From NCBI RefSeq assembly GCF_008831285.2, contig NW_022204790.1:30001-52147 (forward strand): a stretch of 22,147 bases of DNA. The letters run 5' to 3'. Below the pieces are notes generated by a model. That model saw only the letters and a list, made by a program, of their open reading frames with translations. It made no database searches and was not told the origin of the DNA. Below, one piece after another: positions 19,330 through 22,147 of the stretch. Position numbers and translations under genes: made by a program. Position 1 is the first letter of the stretch. Each line of letters starts with the position of its first letter. Source of the stretch: Nymphaea colorata. Taxonomy: Eukaryota; Streptophyta; Magnoliopsida; Nymphaeales; Nymphaeaceae.

Positions 19330-22118
19330 TCAGGTACCATATGAATAGGACCGACAAAACCCCTGTACGGCTTCTTCTATTTCTCGATAAAAGGAAATAT
19401 GGCCAACAGTAGTTCGAATGTATATACAAAGCATTCCTTTTTTTACACTTCTTACTACTCGATAGTGATCATAAATCTCATGATAAGTGCCCAAAGATTC
19501 ATATTGAACTTCGATGGGAACTTCTCTATTTATTGAGGCAATGACACGTTGATCTAGTCGCCACCGTAGCCATAAAGTACTATATAAATCGATCCCTTTC
19601 TGCCGATAAGCCCCAAGTGCATCGTAGGAACTACAAAAATAGGGTTCTTTCCCTTTCCTATACTCATAATTACTATGATCAATTCTTTCATTTTGGTAGT
19701 TTCTGGGGTTACATGGATTATACCTATTTGCACAAATACCTCTACGATTCCCCATCGTTAATACATAGAGCCCCATAAGCATATCTTGAGTGGGTACGGA
19801 AATGGGATCCCCAATGGCTGGAGACAAGAGATTCGTATGAGAAAACATAAGTAAACGAGCTTCTGCTTGAGCTTCCAAAGATAAAGGTACATGAACAGCC
19901 ATTTGATCTCCATCGAAGTCCGCATTGAATCCCTTACAAACCAATGGATGTAAACAAATAGCTCGTCCCTCCACTAAAATAGGTTGGAACGCCTGTATGC
20001 CTAATCTATGCAAAGTGGGTGCTCTATTTAGCAATACAGGATGCCCCTGCATAACTTCTTGAAGTATTTCCCATACAATGGGTTCTTTTTCCCGAATTTT
20101 ACTTTTAGCAAGTCCTATGTTGGAAGCAAGATGTTGTCTGATTAGACCACGAATTACAAATGTCTGAAAAAGCTCTATTGCTATTTCTCGAGGTAATCCA
20201 CATTGATGCAGTGAAAGCGAAGGGCCTACCACAATGACGGAACGACCCGAATAATCGACCCGTTTACCAAGTAGAGTCTCGCGAAATCTTCCCTCTTTGC
20301 CTTCAATTACATCTGAAAACGACTTGTAAACTTTATTGTGACCGTCCCTCATTGGTTGTCCGCGGATCCCATTATCAAGAAGTGTATCTACAGCTTCTTG
20401 TACCAATTTTTCCTGACACATTACTAATTCCCCCGGCGTAGATCTACTTGTTGTTAATAGATCGGTAAGAGTATTGTTCCGATAGATAACTCTTCTATAA
20501 AGTTCATTAATATCTGAACTCATTGATTTACCCCCATCAATCTGAATGATTGGCCTCAACTCGGGAGGAAGAACTGGTAATAGGGACAAAACCATCCATT
20601 CTGGTTCTACATTTGTTCGAAGAAAATGCTTAGCCAATTCCATGCGTCTAACCAAAAAATCTTTTCTCCTCCCAATTTTTCTATCTTCCCAGTCATTCCC
20701 GGTTGATCCTTCTTCTCCCAATTCCTTCCATTCCACCAATGAACGATCTATAATAATTCGCAAATCCAGATCGGCTAATTGTTCTCTGATAGCAGTAGCT
20801 CCGGTAGATATTTCTCGATTTCTAAATGTATCGAAGCCTTGGGTAGTAAAAAAAGTGGGATACTGTATTTCCGGGATTGGATTTCATATTCGAATGAACC
20901 TCGTAATCGTAAGAAAGTAGGTTTTTTAGCTATGGGCCTAGCAAAAGAAAAATTGGGATAGGTTCCTATAGGATCTTCCCCCCCCCTAAAAATCGGACGT
21001 GAAGGTTTCCTCTCATCCGGCTTAAGTAGTTATACCAAATAAGGGGAACTTCCAAATTTTGCTCTAGAAAACCCCACAAGGATCTACTCCTTACTCAAGT
21101 TCCAGTGAGGACCAACCCTCATTGATTTGATTTCATTCTTCCCTTTACTTCCTCAATTAGTCATTCAATTACAACATAAATGTGAAATTATTGAGTAGTC
21201 TACTTCCCTTCGAATGATGAATCCCTTAAGGAATACATTGAAACTCACAAAGGATTTACTTGTCTATATATCGTTCCGTTCGATCCTTTAGGTCCCTACT
21301 TTACCTCGACGATTATGCCATGTTCTTCCTTGAAGCATATATGCGATGGATAGACTCCTGTAACCGTGCCATCATATTTCATTTCTAATTGCTTAACAGA
21401 ATTTTTTTTATAAATTTAGAATTCTAAAGGAATCTAATGGCTAGATCCACGAAAGAACATGAAAAAGTTTAACGAGGTACAACTAGCAATTCCCTATTAC
21501 TCTCTTAGGGAGTCGACATGGATTAATTCCTCTTTCATTTGGAGGTATTGAATACACCCACACCCAAAATTCTGAGCTTCATGTTATTCTTACCAATAGA
21601 CATGTCAGAGCTAGAGGCATCCCAATCGGATTAAATAGGATGACAGTTTTTCATTCTGAATCTGTAAATCGTAATTTCGATCAAATCACACATCGCAGTA
21701 TACCAGGCCTTCTAATTCCTTAAGAGGTTTATCTGAAAGATTCGCGATATAACTAGGAAGACGTTTCAAATACCACACATGAGTCACCGGGCATGCTAGT
21801 TTGATGTATCCCATTTGATATCTTCGGATCCGAGAATCAACAGATTCGACTCCGCATTGTTCGCAAATTTCGGTTCTTCTTTTTCACCCCCGATCACTCG
21901 ATAATTTCCACAAGCACAAATTCCACTTTTATAGGTCCAAAATTCTTTCACAAAACAACCCATCTTTTTCCGGTTTATTGGTTTGTAATGAAAGTATAGG
22001 GTTTTGTCACCTCTCCAACTATCTCTCCATTCGGTAGGATTTTGTTGGCCCAAGCACGTATTTGTTTAGGAGAAACTAATCCAATTCGAAGTTGTTGATG
22101 TTTATACTGATCGATCAT
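19330..22118 (-). CDS. rpoC1: rpoC1, plastid RNA polymerase beta' subunit, two exons (six frame breaks as sequenced)
   Basis: Exon 1 is 21692-22118 (start [20 protein letters not shown]) and exon 2 is 19330-20951 (stop 19330-19332, ending SYSYGT). Exon 1 carries the zinc-ribbon cysteines CACG and, in another register, CEQC. Exon 2 carries the catalytic NADFDGDQM (19900-19926), whose three Asp bind the active-site magnesium. Exon 1 is short by one base at five runs (21991-21993, 21982-21984, 21939-21942, 21927-21930, 21865-21867). Exon 2 is short at one (20848-20854, T7 where T8 is needed). Repair gives 432 nt plus 1,623 nt, or 684 aa, the usual size. The gene lies 140 nt upstream of rpoC2, in the rpoB-rpoC1-rpoC2 operon. 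Confidence 0.93.
20952..21691 (-). other. rpoC1: rpoC1 group II intron
   Basis: The 740-nt intron starts GTGTGATTTG and ends CCCAAT. Domain V is at 20990-21023 on the minus strand, starting AAGCCGGATGAGAGG and closing with TTCACGTCCG. The AGC triad is present although the usual first G is A. A C8 run (20978-20985 region) lies between domain V and the 3' end. No reading frame is encoded. The intron has been lost in grasses and a few other lineages but is present here. Confidence 0.88.
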
Positions 22119-22127
22119 AGAAGAAAA

Positions 22128-22147
22128 TTATGATTCATTCCGATCAA
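22128..22147 (-). CDS. rpoB: Possible last codons of rpoB (3' end only)
   Basis: The minus strand from the right edge can be read GAT CGG AAT GAA TCA TAA, with a stop at 22128-22130, 9 nt before the rpoC1 ATG. rpoB lies directly upstream of rpoC1 in plastids and its product often ends in a short charged tail, so this fits. Five codons cannot prove it; the frame is chosen by position and the stop. Confidence 0.35.

Noticed and set aside
20546-20961. Plus-strand frames opposite rpoC1 exon 2
   Set aside because: They mirror the conserved rpoC1 coding sequence and cross its splice site.
14989-22118. Plastome decay as in a parasitic or nonphotosynthetic plant
   Set aside because: Codons between breaks stay conserved, catalytic motifs ([17 protein letters not shown], c-subunit Glu61) remain and psbK and psbI are intact. 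I saw no substitution-type stop codons. Short homopolymer deficits fit error better, though I cannot exclude decay.

Overview
This is the large-single-copy region of a land-plant chloroplast genome, almost certainly an angiosperm. It carries the standard block trnK-UUU/matK, rps16, trnQ-UUG, psbK, psbI, trnS-GCU, trnG-UCC, trnR-UCU, atpA, atpF, atpH, atpI, rps2, rpoC2, rpoC1, with plant-type group II introns in trnK, rps16, trnG, atpF and rpoC1. An intact, intron-bearing rps16 and the lack of chlB between trnK and trnQ argue against pines and ferns. The matK N-terminus resembles what I remember of water lilies (Nymphaeales), so an early-diverging angiosperm is my best guess, held weakly.

Layout: 1-983 is the 5' half of the trnK gene (minus strand) with the start of matK in its intron. 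984-5060 holds rps16 and trnQ (minus) and a long rps16-trnQ spacer. 5401-8182 is the plus-strand block psbK, psbI, intron-containing trnG and trnR, with trnS on the minus strand. 8316-22147 is all minus strand and reads rpoC1-rpoC2-rps2-atpI-atpH-atpF-atpA. It makes two subunits of the plastid-encoded RNA polymerase, one small-ribosomal-subunit protein and four ATP-synthase subunits. trnR and atpA are convergent.

The main anomaly is reading-frame integrity. psbK, psbI, rps16, atpF, atpH and rps2 are intact. atpA, atpI, rpoC2 and rpoC1 are broken at 19 places. Eighteen of these look like the loss of one base, nearly all inside a homopolymer run; the other is a 17-A tract. Codons on both sides of each break stay family-like. 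Putting back the missing bases gives the expected sizes: atpA 507 aa, rpoC1 exon 1 exactly 432 nt, atpI 248 aa, rpoC1 684 aa. Homopolymer sequencing or assembly errors are the most economical explanation. Real decay, or a copy transferred to the mitochondrion or nucleus, are alternatives to test.

I saw no wholly new system. Points worth a second look are a 79-codon unexplained ORF in the rps16-trnQ spacer, a C27-A43 mismatch in tRNA-Gly(UCC), a GC-rich hairpin in the trnS-trnG spacer, four perfect short tandem duplications, a likely PPR10-type binding site upstream of atpH, and several candidate C-to-U editing codons.
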